The translations under genes were made by a program, and so were the position numbers. This document shows, piece after piece, positions 7,700 through 15,925 of a stretch of 64,000 nucleotides of DNA. Positions within the stretch are counted from its first letter, which is position 1, and the number at the start of each line of letters is the position of its first letter. Origin of the DNA: Paratractidigestivibacter sp003150175 (GTDB lineage Bacteria > Actinomycetota > Coriobacteriia > Coriobacteriales > Atopobiaceae); NCBI RefSeq assembly GCF_964283195.1, contig NZ_CAXYLH010000005.1. One strand, given 5' to 3'. The notes under the pieces are model-generated. The model did no database searches, had not been told where the DNA came from, and was given only the letters and a program-made list of their open reading frames with translations.

Positions 7700-10153
7700 A
7701 TGACTGAGCAGGGCAGCAAGCTCTTTGGCCTCACGTCTGCCGAGGTCGCCGAGCGCGTCGCGGACGGCCGGGTCAACCACGACACCGACGTCAAGACCAA
7801 GTCGATCTGGCAGATCCTCGCGGCCCACGCGTTCACGCTGTTCAACGGCGTCAACCTCGCTATGGCCTTGTTCATCTCGTTCACGGGGCAGTACCGCAAC
7901 CTGTTCTTCCTCTTCATCGTCGGCGCGAACCTCGTCATCGGCGTCTTCCAGGAGATCCGTGCAAAGCACATGGTCGACAAGCTCTCGATCATGACCCAGA
8001 AGCAGGTCGCGGTGATCCGCGAAGGCGCAGAGGTAGCCATCGCCCCCTCCGAGCTGGTGATCGACGACCTGATGCGCCTCTCGCACGGCGACCAGGTCCC
8101 CGCGGACAGCGAGGTCGTCAGCGGCAACGTCTACTGCGACGAGTCCCTGCTCACCGGCGAGTCGGTGCCGGTGGCCAAGGCCCCGGGCTCCGAGCTGTTC
8201 TCCGGCAGCTTCATCGAGAGCGGCAGCCTCGTCGCCCGCGTGACCAAGGTCGGCCGCGACGGCTATGCCGCGAAGATCAACGCGGAGGCAAAGTACGTGA
8301 AGGACGTCAAGTCCGAGATCCTCGCGACCTTGAAGGCCATCATCCGCCTCGGCACCATGGTCCTTGTCCCGCTCGGTATCGGCCTCTTTGTGCGGACGAT
8401 CCTCATGGACGGCTCCACGGTCAACGAGGCCATCCTCTCGACCACCTCCGCCGTACTCGGAATGATCCCCCAGGGTCTCGTCCTGCTCACCTCGTCGGTC
8501 CTCGCCATCGCGACCACCCGCCTGGGTTCGCGTGGGGTCCTCGTCCAGCAGTCCTACTGCGTCGAGACCCTCGCGCGCGTGGACACGCTCTGCCTCGACA
8601 AGACGGGCACCATCACCTCCGGCGAGATGGAGGTCGCCCACGTCAGCTGCGCGCCCGGCTCGACCGATGCCGAGGCCGTCGCCGCGTTCGCCGCCATCGC
8701 GGCCGCCAACGCCTCCGACGCAAACGAGACCGCCAAGGCCCTGCTCGCCTTCGCGGGCGACTGCGAGGGGCTGCGCGCCGAGGGCACAGGCAAGAAGGAC
8801 CCAGAGCCCCAGATCGCGCGCGCGGTCGCCTTCAGCTCGGCGCGCAAGTACTCCGGCTGCGTGCTCGCCGACGGTCGCTCCCTCGTGATGGGCGCTGCGC
8901 AGTTCGTGCTGGGGGAGTCCCGCACCCCTGAGGCCGACGCGCTCTGCGGCGGCTTCGAGGACATCGAGCGCCGCATGGTCGTCTGCGAGTGCGACGGCTT
9001 TACCGACGACGACGGCATCGTGGGCGAGCCGCTCCTCATCGCCTGCGTCGGCATCCGCGACAAGATCCGCGACTCCGCCCCCGAGACCATGGGCTACTTC
9101 ATCGACCAGGGCGTCGAGCTCCGGGTGATCTCGGGCGACGACCCGCGCACGGTCTCCGCCATCGCGCGGCTCGCCGGCGTCCCGCGCGCCGACCTCATGG
9201 TCGACGCCTCCACGCTCGACACCCCGCAGAAGCTGGAGGAGGCGGCCGCGAAGTACCGTGTCTTCGGCCGCGTCACCCCGCAGCAGAAGCGCGAGCTCGT
9301 CTGCGCCCTGCACCGGCTCGGGCGCACCGTGGCCATGACGGGAGACGGTGTGAACGACGTGCTCGCGCTGCGCGAGGCCGATTGCTCGGTCTCGATGGCC
9401 TCAGGCTCGGCCGCCGCGCGCAACGTGTCCGAGATCGTGCTCGCCGACAACGACTTCAGCCACATGCCCGAGGTCGTCGCGGAGGGCCGCCGCTCCATCA
9501 ACAACCTCCAGCGCTCCGCGTCGCTCTTCCTCGTGAAGACGGTCTTTACCGCGGTGCTCGCGCTCATCTGCATCATCCTGCCGCCCTACCCGTTCATCCC
9601 CATCCAGATGTCGCTCATCTCGACGACGGTCATCGGCATTCCGTCGTTCGTGCTCGCCCTCGAGCCGAACAAGGAGCGGGTCAGCGGCAACTTCCTGGCC
9701 AACGTGCTCTCGCGCTCGCTGCCGGCGTCCTGCTCGATCATCGTGTTCCTGCTGCTCGAGCTCGTGCTGGGGCGCTTGCTCGGGCACGACTTCGACGAGA
9801 TCTCGACGGTCTGCATGATCATCACGATCGTCGTCGGCCTCGCGCTCATCTTCCGCATCTCTCAGCCCTTGACCGCGCTTCGCCGCGCCCTCATCGTCTC
9901 GATGGCGGCGCTGGCCGTCGTGGCCTGCACGGTGTTCGGATCCTTCTTCCTCGTGGTCGCGCTGCCTGCCGACGTCGCCGTCGCCACCGCCGTGTTCTGC
10001 GTTCTCGCGGTCATGCTCTTCGATCGGCTCTCGGCCCGCTTCGAGCGCAACGCCGACTCGAACCGGCTGCTCATCGCCGCCGCCGAGAAGATCGAGTCCG
10101 GCGTCCCCGTGCCCCGCGCCGCCCTCCCGAGGGACGAGCGCAAGCGCGGCTAG
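7700..10153 (+). CDS. P-type cation-transporting ATPase, CtpE-like
   Basis: Membrane pump that drives cation transport through a phospho-Asp intermediate. It is 817 aa. Visible parts are N-terminal membrane helices (~40-85), the actuator motif LLTGESVPV, two helices at ~220-285 with the ion-site segment MIPQGLVLLTSS, the phosphorylation site DKTGT with Asp300, the hinge MTGDGVND (~546-553), and C-terminal helices from ~610. The N-terminal GLTSAEVAERVADGRVN and overall size resemble mycobacterial CtpE, linked to calcium, so Ca2+ is a reasonable guess. The PQGL motif differs from the PEGL of classical SERCA-type pumps. It is monocistronic, with an AGAGGGA ribosome-binding site. Confidence 0.85.
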   Translation: MTEQGSKLFGLTSAEVAERVADGRVNHDTDVKTKSIWQILAAHAFTLFNGVNLAMALFISFTGQYRNLFFLFIVGANLVIGVFQEIRAKHMVDKLSIMTQKQVAVIREGAEVAIAPSELVIDDLMRLSHGDQVPADSEVVSGNVYCDESLLTGESVPVAKAPGSELFSGSFIESGSLVARVTKVGRDGYAAKINAEAKYVKDVKSEILATLKAIIRLGTMVLVPLGIGLFVRTILMDGSTVNEAILSTTSAVLGMIPQGLVLLTSSVLAIATTRLGSRGVLVQQSYCVETLARVDTLCLDKTGTITSGEMEVAHVSCAPGSTDAEAVAAFAAIAAANASDANETAKALLAFAGDCEGLRAEGTGKKDPEPQIARAVAFSSARKYSGCVLADGRSLVMGAAQFVLGESRTPEADALCGGFEDIERRMVVCECDGFTDDDGIVGEPLLIACVGIRDKIRDSAPETMGYFIDQGVELRVISGDDPRTVSAIARLAGVPRADLMVDASTLDTPQKLEEAAAKYRVFGRVTPQQKRELVCALHRLGRTVAMTGDGVNDVLALREADCSVSMASGSAAARNVSEIVLADNDFSHMPEVVAEGRRSINNLQRSASLFLVKTVFTAVLALICIILPPYPFIPIQMSLISTTVIGIPSFVLALEPNKERVSGNFLANVLSRSLPASCSIIVFLLLELVLGRLLGHDFDEISTVCMIITIVVGLALIFRISQPLTALRRALIVSMAALAVVACTVFGSFFLVVALPADVAVATAVFCVLAVMLFDRLSARFERNADSNRLLIAAAEKIESGVPVPRAALPRDERKRG

Positions 10154-10315
10154 GCGCGCCGCGGCCCTTCTCGCCCTTGCCGGCCCTGCGCGCTCGCGCC
10201 CTCCCGGTCGCCCCTGCTGCTCCCGCCGCTTGGCTCTGTGTTGTTTTTGCTCAGCCGCCCGGCGGGGCGTACCCTGAATTCCCGAGTTGTCCGAAACCCC
10301 ACTGGAGGCCGGCCG

Positions 10316-11260
10316 TTGATCTGCCCCAATTGCCACAAAGAAGTCCCCGACGGTTCTTTCGAGTGCCCGTACTGCTCCGAGGCCCTCTGCGCCACGCAGT
10401 GCATCGACCTTGACGAGCTGTCCTGGTGCGGCGTCTGCGGCGCGCTCGTCCCGCCCGGGGCCTCCTGCTGCCCTAAGTGCGGCTCGCCCGTCCCCGGTGC
10501 CCGCCGCGGCCGCCACGAGGCTCCGCGCGAGGAGCGCCGCGAGCAGGAGCCGGGGCTCGAGAGCGCCATCCCCCCGACGGGCCCCGACGCGGTGACCGCC
10601 ACCTCGGCCAACGACATGCTCCCGCGCTTGAAGCAGTTCATCGTCGCCGCCGTCGCGGCCATCGCCATCGTCGGCGGCACCGCCGTCGCCATCACGCACC
10701 CGTGGGACCCCAACGCCAACGACATCTCCGCAAAGACCCCGATGGACACCTCCGAGGCAGGAAACCCCGACGAGGTCTCGTCCCTCGACGCCCAGGACAA
10801 GGACGAGCGGGCCGCCCAGACGGACGCCGCTGCCGAAGACCCCATCTTCGACTCGCTGAGCTCCGACTACCAGAAGCTCGTCGAAGACGAGAAGAAGGTC
10901 ACCGCGAGCGAGGGCGACCTCAAGTCGAAGGGCGTCTCGGGAACCGCCGAGGAGCGCTCGGCGTGCCTGCTCGCGATCAAGGACGTCTCGCTCGACGTCT
11001 CCAACACCATCAGCTCGATCTCGTCGACCTCTGACGGCGCTGGCGTATACGCGGACGACAAGACGAACCTCACGAGCCTCGGCAACTGGCTGCGCAACCG
11101 CTGCGACGCCCTCAGCGCCGCCTGGGAGCTCTCGTCCTCGAGCTCGGACCCCGCCTCGGCGCAGGACCAGATCCTCGCGAAGATCTCCGGCAACGGGTAC
11201 TACAAGACGCTGTTCGACCAGAACGTCGACGCCTGGAAGCCGGTCTCGAGGGCTTCTTAG
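10316..11260 (+). CDS. Membrane-anchored zinc-ribbon protein of unknown function
   Basis: It is 314 aa from a TTG start preceded by TGGAGG at 7 bases; upstream in-frame starts lack such a site. The N-terminus has two zinc-ribbon-type cysteine pairs, CPNC..CPYC (3-20) and CGVC..CPKC (39-55). A basic/acidic linker, one membrane helix (~108-127) and a ~185-residue polar, Ser/Asp-rich outside region follow. The predicted topology puts the ribbons in the cytoplasm. I do not recognise the extracytoplasmic domain. Proteins of this layout in Gram-positives often sense or scaffold the envelope, but that is only analogy. Confidence 0.7.
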   Translation: MICPNCHKEVPDGSFECPYCSEALCATQCIDLDELSWCGVCGALVPPGASCCPKCGSPVPGARRGRHEAPREERREQEPGLESAIPPTGPDAVTATSANDMLPRLKQFIVAAVAAIAIVGGTAVAITHPWDPNANDISAKTPMDTSEAGNPDEVSSLDAQDKDERAAQTDAAAEDPIFDSLSSDYQKLVEDEKKVTASEGDLKSKGVSGTAEERSACLLAIKDVSLDVSNTISSISSTSDGAGVYADDKTNLTSLGNWLRNRCDALSAAWELSSSSSDPASAQDQILAKISGNGYYKTLFDQNVDAWKPVSRAS

Positions 11261-11334
11261 CAAGATTAGGGTGCCTGCCGATTGTGTGAAACCCCAAGGG
11301 TGCTGCTATCATCGAATAGCTGGATTCGAATTCT

Positions 11335-11351
11335 GGCGGGGCCTTCCCGCC
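11335..11351 (+). promoter_or_regulatory. 5' UTR hairpin before the cyclophilin gene
   Basis: GGCGGG-GCCTT-CCCGCC is a perfect 6-bp GC stem 23 bases before the ATG. No T run follows, so it is not a standard terminator. A TATCAT -10-like box lies ~25 bases upstream, so the hairpin probably sits within the leader RNA. Confidence 0.4.
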
Positions 11352-11374
11352 ACGTGATATAGCGAGGAGCAACC

Positions 11375-11923
11375 ATGGGCTTTTTCGGAGATCCGCTCTA
11401 TACCCCCGAGTATGAGGTGACCGGCGACGAGGTCGCCGTCTTCGACACGAGCAAGGGAAAGATCCGCGTCCGACTCGATGGCACCGGCGCGCCGATCCAT
11501 GTTGCGAACTTCTGCGAGCTCGCCGAGGGTGGCTTCTACGACGAACTCAAGTTCCACCGCTATGTCCCCGGCTTCGTCATCCAGGGCGGCTGCCCCAACA
11601 CCCGCGAGATGAGCCCCTCCGACGTCGCCGCCGGCGGCATGGGTCCCGACGGCCGTCCGGGAACCGGCGGCCCCGGCTACCGGATCCACGAGGAGTTCTC
11701 CTCCAACCCCCGTAACTCCCACGAAGACGGCACGCTCGCCATGGCCCGCTCCATGGACCCCAACTCCGCGGGCTCCCAGTTCTACTTCTGCCTCGGGCCG
11801 CAGCATTCCCTCGACTCCGGCTACACCGTCTTTGGCCAGACCATCGAGGGCATGGACGTCATCGGTGCCCTGCGCGCCGGCGACGTCATCAATTCGATCA
11901 GGATCGAGCACAGCGAGGCTTAA
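11375..11923 (+). CDS. Cyclophilin-type peptidyl-prolyl cis-trans isomerase
   Basis: Cytoplasmic proline isomerase of 182 aa with no signal peptide. Recognisable cyclophilin segments are FHRYVPGFVIQGGCP with the catalytic Arg, GTLAMARS, the SQFYFCLGP motif, and YTVFGQTIEGMDV near the end. An insert (~85-110) between the core strands is rich in Gly and Pro. Start ATG follows AGCGAGGAG. It has no obvious operon partner; the TPR gene starts 26 bases after its stop. Confidence 0.93.
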   Translation: MGFFGDPLYTPEYEVTGDEVAVFDTSKGKIRVRLDGTGAPIHVANFCELAEGGFYDELKFHRYVPGFVIQGGCPNTREMSPSDVAAGGMGPDGRPGTGGPGYRIHEEFSSNPRNSHEDGTLAMARSMDPNSAGSQFYFCLGPQHSLDSGYTVFGQTIEGMDVIGALRAGDVINSIRIEHSEA

Positions 11924-11949
11924 GGCCGCGCGTTACCTTGGAGGTATAC

Positions 11950-13257
11950 ATGAACCAACAGGCATTCGAGTCGGGTAAGGCCGCCTATCAGGCGGGCGAT
12001 TGGCTCGGGGCCGTGTCGATGCTCTCGGGGGCCAAGTCCCAGGGCGAGCCGGCCGGCGCCGTCGACCACCTCATCGGCAACGCGTACATGAAGCTCGGCC
12101 GCTACGACTCCGCCGCCGACGCCTATGCGAGCGCGCTTTCCGACGCCTCGTACGGCAAGGTCGGCGCGCTTTCTTGCAACCGCGGCCGCGCGCTGCTCGC
12201 CGCCGGGCGGGCCCAGGAGGCGATCCAGGCCCTCACGAGCGCCGTCCAAGACAACTCGTACTCCACGCCCTACAAGGCCTACCTCGCGCTCGGCCGAGCC
12301 TACGAGGCCACCGGCGACGTCCGCAACGCCGGTATCGCCTACCGCTCCGCCGCCATCGACGAGAACAACCCCGCTCCCGCGGGCGCCCTCTCCGACCTCG
12401 GGAGCTGCTTCATGAGGCTCGGGCGCCCCGTCGACGCCGTTGAGGCCTATCGCACCGCCCTCGACTTCACCACTCCGCTCGAGAGCCAGTCGAAGGTCTA
12501 CTGCGACCTCGGACTCGCCTACGTCGCGGCCAACCGCATGCCCGAGGCCGTCGACGCCTTCTCGCACGCCACGAGCGACGCCTCCTTCGTCATGAGCCCC
12601 GCGGCGCAGGCCTCCTACGACGCCGCGCGCAAGGCCATCGCCGCTGCTGCCGCCAAGCAGCAGCAGTCCGGCTCCGCACCCTCCGACACCGACGCCTTCC
12701 TCGCCGCCGCCGGCTACGGCGCCGGCGTCGACCCGCTCGACCCGACGGGCGCCTCCGGCCAGCTCATCCCCTCCGCCGAGGATACCGGGTTCTTCTCGGT
12801 GACCGAGGAGGAGCTCGTCGAGCAGGACAAGAAGGACCGTAAGGTTAAGCGCAAGCACAAGCACCGCGGCCTGAAGATCTTCCTCGTGCTGCTTTTCATC
12901 GTCGTCCTCGTCGGCGGCGCGGGCGCGCTCGCCTACACCCAGGGCTTCGGGTGGCCCACCCAGGAGTCCGTCGCGGAGTCCCTCTTCCAGGCGAAGACCA
13001 ACGGTACCGAGATCAACAAGTACATCGCCGACTCCGCCTCAAACCAGGTTCAGATGATCGCCGACACGCTGCCCTCCGGAGCCACCGTCACGGTCGACGG
13101 TGTCGACCGCAGCATGACCGAGAGCACGGTCCACGTCGTCGCCACGCTTTCGGCCGGCGGCCAGCAGCAGTACACCGTGCAGATGGTCAGGGACGGCGTT
13201 ACGTGGAAGGTGACCTCCGTTCAGACCGAGTACGCCTCCGCGGCCTCGGCCAACTAG
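11950..13257 (+). CDS. TPR-repeat single-pass membrane protein
   Basis: It is 435 aa. ATG is chosen over an upstream TTG because GGAGG lies 7 bases before it. Residues ~5-230 form about six tetratricopeptide-like helical pairs (for example AAYQAGDWLGA and GNAYMKLGRYDSA). An Ala/Gln linker, a strongly basic stretch (~295-306), one membrane helix (~309-330) and a ~100-residue outer domain follow; the outer part resembles the small lipoprotein-like DUF4878 fold. TPRs would face the cytoplasm. It lies just upstream of mreB, so a role in assembling the elongation machinery is possible but unproven. Confidence 0.75.
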   Translation: MNQQAFESGKAAYQAGDWLGAVSMLSGAKSQGEPAGAVDHLIGNAYMKLGRYDSAADAYASALSDASYGKVGALSCNRGRALLAAGRAQEAIQALTSAVQDNSYSTPYKAYLALGRAYEATGDVRNAGIAYRSAAIDENNPAPAGALSDLGSCFMRLGRPVDAVEAYRTALDFTTPLESQSKVYCDLGLAYVAANRMPEAVDAFSHATSDASFVMSPAAQASYDAARKAIAAAAAKQQQSGSAPSDTDAFLAAAGYGAGVDPLDPTGASGQLIPSAEDTGFFSVTEEELVEQDKKDRKVKRKHKHRGLKIFLVLLFIVVLVGGAGALAYTQGFGWPTQESVAESLFQAKTNGTEINKYIADSASNQVQMIADTLPSGATVTVDGVDRSMTESTVHVVATLSAGGQQQYTVQMVRDGVTWKVTSVQTEYASAASAN

Positions 13258-13278
13258 CAAAGTAGACAAGGGATCCTG

Positions 13279-14322
13279 ATGTCGATTTTCGACTCGCTTT
13301 TCGGGGAATACGGCGGCGACCTCGCCATCGACCTCGGCACCGCCAACACGCTCGTCGCCGTGCGCGGCCAGGGCATCGTCATCAACGAGCCCTCGGTCGT
13401 CGCCATCGACAAGAGCGAGAGCCGCGTCCTCGCCGTCGGGGCCGACGCCAAGCGCATGATCGGCCGCACCCCGGGCTCCATCATCGCCGAGCGCCCCCTC
13501 AAGGACGGCGTCATCGCCGACTTCGACGTAACGGAGGTCATGCTCCGCTACTTTATCGAGAAGGCGCGCGAGCGCCGCTATCCTTGGAGCCCGCGCCCCC
13601 GCGTCGTCGTGTGCGTTCCCTCCGGCGTCACCTCCGTCGAGAAGCGCGCCGTCTTCGAGGCGACGATCTCGGCCGGCGCGCGCCAGGCGTACCTCATCGA
13701 GGAGCCCATGGCCGCCGCCATCGGCGCCGATTTGCCCATCGAGGACCCGACCGGCTCCATGGTCGTCGACATCGGCGGCGGCACCACCGAGGTCGCCGTC
13801 ATCTCCATGGGTGGCATCGTCGTCTCGCAGTCGATCCGCACCGCAGGAGACGAGTTCGACCAGACGATCCTCCAGCACGTCCGCGACGCGTACAACCTCT
13901 CCATCGGCGAGCGCACCGCCGAGGACATCAAGATCAAGGTCGGCTCGGCCGCGCCCTTGGCCGAGGAGCTCGACGTCGAGGTCAACGGCCGCGACGTCAT
14001 GAGCGGCCTGCCCAAGACCGTCCGCATCGAGAGCGAGGAGATCCGCCGCGCCCTCGACCGCCCGCTCGACGAGGTCACGAAGGCCGTCAAGGATGCCCTC
14101 GACGTGACCCCGCCGGACCTCGCCTCCGACCTCATGTACTACGGTATTCTCCTCACCGGTGGCGGCGGGCTGCTGCGCGGCCTGGACCACCGTCTGCGCG
14201 AAGAGACCGGCGTGCCCGTGAACGTGAGCCCCACGGCGCTCGAGAACGTCGTCAACGGCTGCGCCAAGGTCCTCGAGGCCAACGCCCTCAGCGGAGGCTT
14301 CGTTCAGAGCACTGGCCAGTAG
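13279..14322 (+). CDS. mreB: Rod-shape-determining actin homologue MreB
   Basis: Bacterial actin that positions the lateral cell-wall synthesis complex under the membrane. It is 347 aa. The ATPase core is visible as the phosphate-1 motif DLGTANTLV, phosphate-2 VVDIGGGTTEVAV, and the adenosine motif LTGGGGLLRGLD. It is the first gene of the mreBCD-mrdA-rodA cluster and begins 21 bases after the TPR gene. MreB and Mbl paralogues are hard to separate by eye; the neighbouring mreC and mreD favour MreB. Confidence 0.96.
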   Translation: MSIFDSLFGEYGGDLAIDLGTANTLVAVRGQGIVINEPSVVAIDKSESRVLAVGADAKRMIGRTPGSIIAERPLKDGVIADFDVTEVMLRYFIEKARERRYPWSPRPRVVVCVPSGVTSVEKRAVFEATISAGARQAYLIEEPMAAAIGADLPIEDPTGSMVVDIGGGTTEVAVISMGGIVVSQSIRTAGDEFDQTILQHVRDAYNLSIGERTAEDIKIKVGSAAPLAEELDVEVNGRDVMSGLPKTVRIESEEIRRALDRPLDEVTKAVKDALDVTPPDLASDLMYYGILLTGGGGLLRGLDHRLREETGVPVNVSPTALENVVNGCAKVLEANALSGGFVQSTGQ

Positions 14323-14324
14323 GC

Positions 14325-15365
14325 GTGTCTTACTCGGGCCTCGGCCGGGGAGGTTCCCCGGCGCTCGGAAACAACTCAAGCGGAGGCGGCGGCAAGCAGC
14401 TCTTCATCTGCTGCGTCGCCTCCATCGTCCTGTTCACCGCGAGCTGCCGCATGGGCGACTCCGGTCCCCTTGAGGCCGTCCGCGGGGTCTTCTCGACGAT
14501 CACGTCGCCCGTGCGCTATATCGGCGCCACCGTGTCGGTGCCCTTCCAAGGGCTCGGCAACATCTTCGCGAACCTCACCGCGGATCAGGCGACGCTGTCC
14601 GACCTCAAGGCGGACAACGAGCGCCTTCAGGCGCGCAACGCCGAGCTCGAGGAGGCGGAGCAGACCGCCAAGCGGCTCCAGGACCTCCTCGGCATCCAGG
14701 ACAGCTACAGCCTGCAGTCGAAGGGCGCGCGCATCATCTCCGGGTCGAGCGACTCTTGGACCTCGACGGTCACGATCAACCTCGGCTCCGTCTCGGGGCT
14801 CACGGTCGGCATGCCCGTCATGGCCTCCAACGGCGTCATCGGCCAGATCATCTCGTGCGGGCCGACCTCGTCTGTGGTCCGTCTGATCACCGACGAGAAC
14901 TCCTCGGTCTCCGCGATGATCCAGTCGAGCCGCGCCCAGGGCATGCTCAACGGCTCGGCCACCGGCCAGATCACGCTCGACCTTATCTCGACCTCGCAGA
15001 ACGTGCAGGTCGGCGATCTCGTTGTCACGAGCGGACTCGGCGGGGTGTTCCCCAAGGGACTTCCTTTGGGCAGGGTCTCCAACGTCGACAACACCCCCGG
15101 CTCGCTCTACCTCGAAGTGACGGTCGACGCCTTCGCGAGCACCGAGAACTACGAGGAGGTCATCGTCATCACGTCGCTCACGGAGGGCCAGGAGGCCACT
15201 GCCGACGACATCAAGTCCGCCGATTCGCAGGAGACCTCGAGCTCGTCCTCCTCGTCCGATTCTGGCTCTGATGACTCCTCCGATAAATCGTCGGCGAGCG
15301 ATGAGGGCCAGGGGTCCGGTGATGCGGGCAGCGGATCCGCTTCCAGCGACGGTTACAGCGAGTAG
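14325..15365 (+). CDS. mreC: Cell-shape protein MreC
   Basis: Bitopic membrane scaffold of the elongasome that links MreB to PBP2. It is 346 aa from a GTG two bases after the mreB stop. Visible parts are a Gly-rich cytoplasmic N-terminus, one membrane segment (~25-42), a coiled coil (~85-118, DLKADNERLQARNAELEE), and a beta-barrel domain (~135-285) with the repeated VGD/VVTSGLGGVFPKGLPLG signature. A low-complexity Ser/Asp/Gly tail of ~60 residues, outside the cell, is longer than in most MreC proteins. Confidence 0.93.
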   Translation: MSYSGLGRGGSPALGNNSSGGGGKQLFICCVASIVLFTASCRMGDSGPLEAVRGVFSTITSPVRYIGATVSVPFQGLGNIFANLTADQATLSDLKADNERLQARNAELEEAEQTAKRLQDLLGIQDSYSLQSKGARIISGSSDSWTSTVTINLGSVSGLTVGMPVMASNGVIGQIISCGPTSSVVRLITDENSSVSAMIQSSRAQGMLNGSATGQITLDLISTSQNVQVGDLVVTSGLGGVFPKGLPLGRVSNVDNTPGSLYLEVTVDAFASTENYEEVIVITSLTEGQEATADDIKSADSQETSSSSSSSDSGSDDSSDKSSASDEGQGSGDAGSGSASSDGYSE

Positions 15366-15379
15366 GGGAGGGAGCATCC

Positions 15380-15916
15380 ATGCAGATCGCCGATAAGGGC
15401 CACGACACCAAGGGTCTCCTCATCCTCGGGGCCGTCTGCGCCGTGTGCCAGCTCACCCTCGCCCCGAACATCGCGCTCGGCAACGGGCGGGCAAACTTCG
15501 CGCTCGTCTTCGCGGCGTGCGTGGCGCTGACGCGCGGCGGATCCCAGGCGACGGTCATAGGCTTTTTCGCGGGTCTTTTCTTCGATCTCTCCACGACGGG
15601 GCCGATCGGCCTCATGTCCCTGCTCCTGACCGTCTGCTCGCACCTGCTCGGCGGCGAGCACCGCAATCGGATGGCCGGCGACTTCGGCGCGAGCATGGCG
15701 CTGTTCTCGGCCGCGGCGCTCGGGGTCTCGGTCGCCTATGGGCTCACGATGCTGCTTGTCGGGGACTCGAGCTCGCTTATCGACGCGCTCTTCTTCCGCG
15801 CCATCCCCACCGCATTTCTTACCATCATCGCCTTCCTGCCGTTCGCGTACTACTTCTCGCGCGTGCGCTCGAACTCCTTCGGCGCAGGCACCCATCTCTC
15901 GCGCAGGGGCTTCTAA
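15380..15916 (+). CDS. mreD: Rod-shape-determining membrane protein MreD
   Basis: Small integral membrane partner of MreC. It is 178 aa with about five hydrophobic segments and the family's GFFAGLFFDL...GPIGLMSLLL pattern at ~60-85. It starts 14 bases after mreC and ends 9 bases before mrdA. Sequence conservation in this family is low, so the call rests on both the motif and the position. Confidence 0.9.
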   Translation: MQIADKGHDTKGLLILGAVCAVCQLTLAPNIALGNGRANFALVFAACVALTRGGSQATVIGFFAGLFFDLSTTGPIGLMSLLLTVCSHLLGGEHRNRMAGDFGASMALFSAAALGVSVAYGLTMLLVGDSSSLIDALFFRAIPTAFLTIIAFLPFAYYFSRVRSNSFGAGTHLSRRGF

Positions 15917-15925
15917 GGGGCGGTC

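Noticed and set aside
7625..9313. 562-codon minus-strand frame opposite the P-type ATPase
   Set aside because: Antisense to an intact ATPase, with the same low-complexity character.
15225..15360. Low-complexity TCC/TCG/GAC tract
   Set aside because: It is the in-frame Ser/Asp tail of MreC, not a non-coding repeat.
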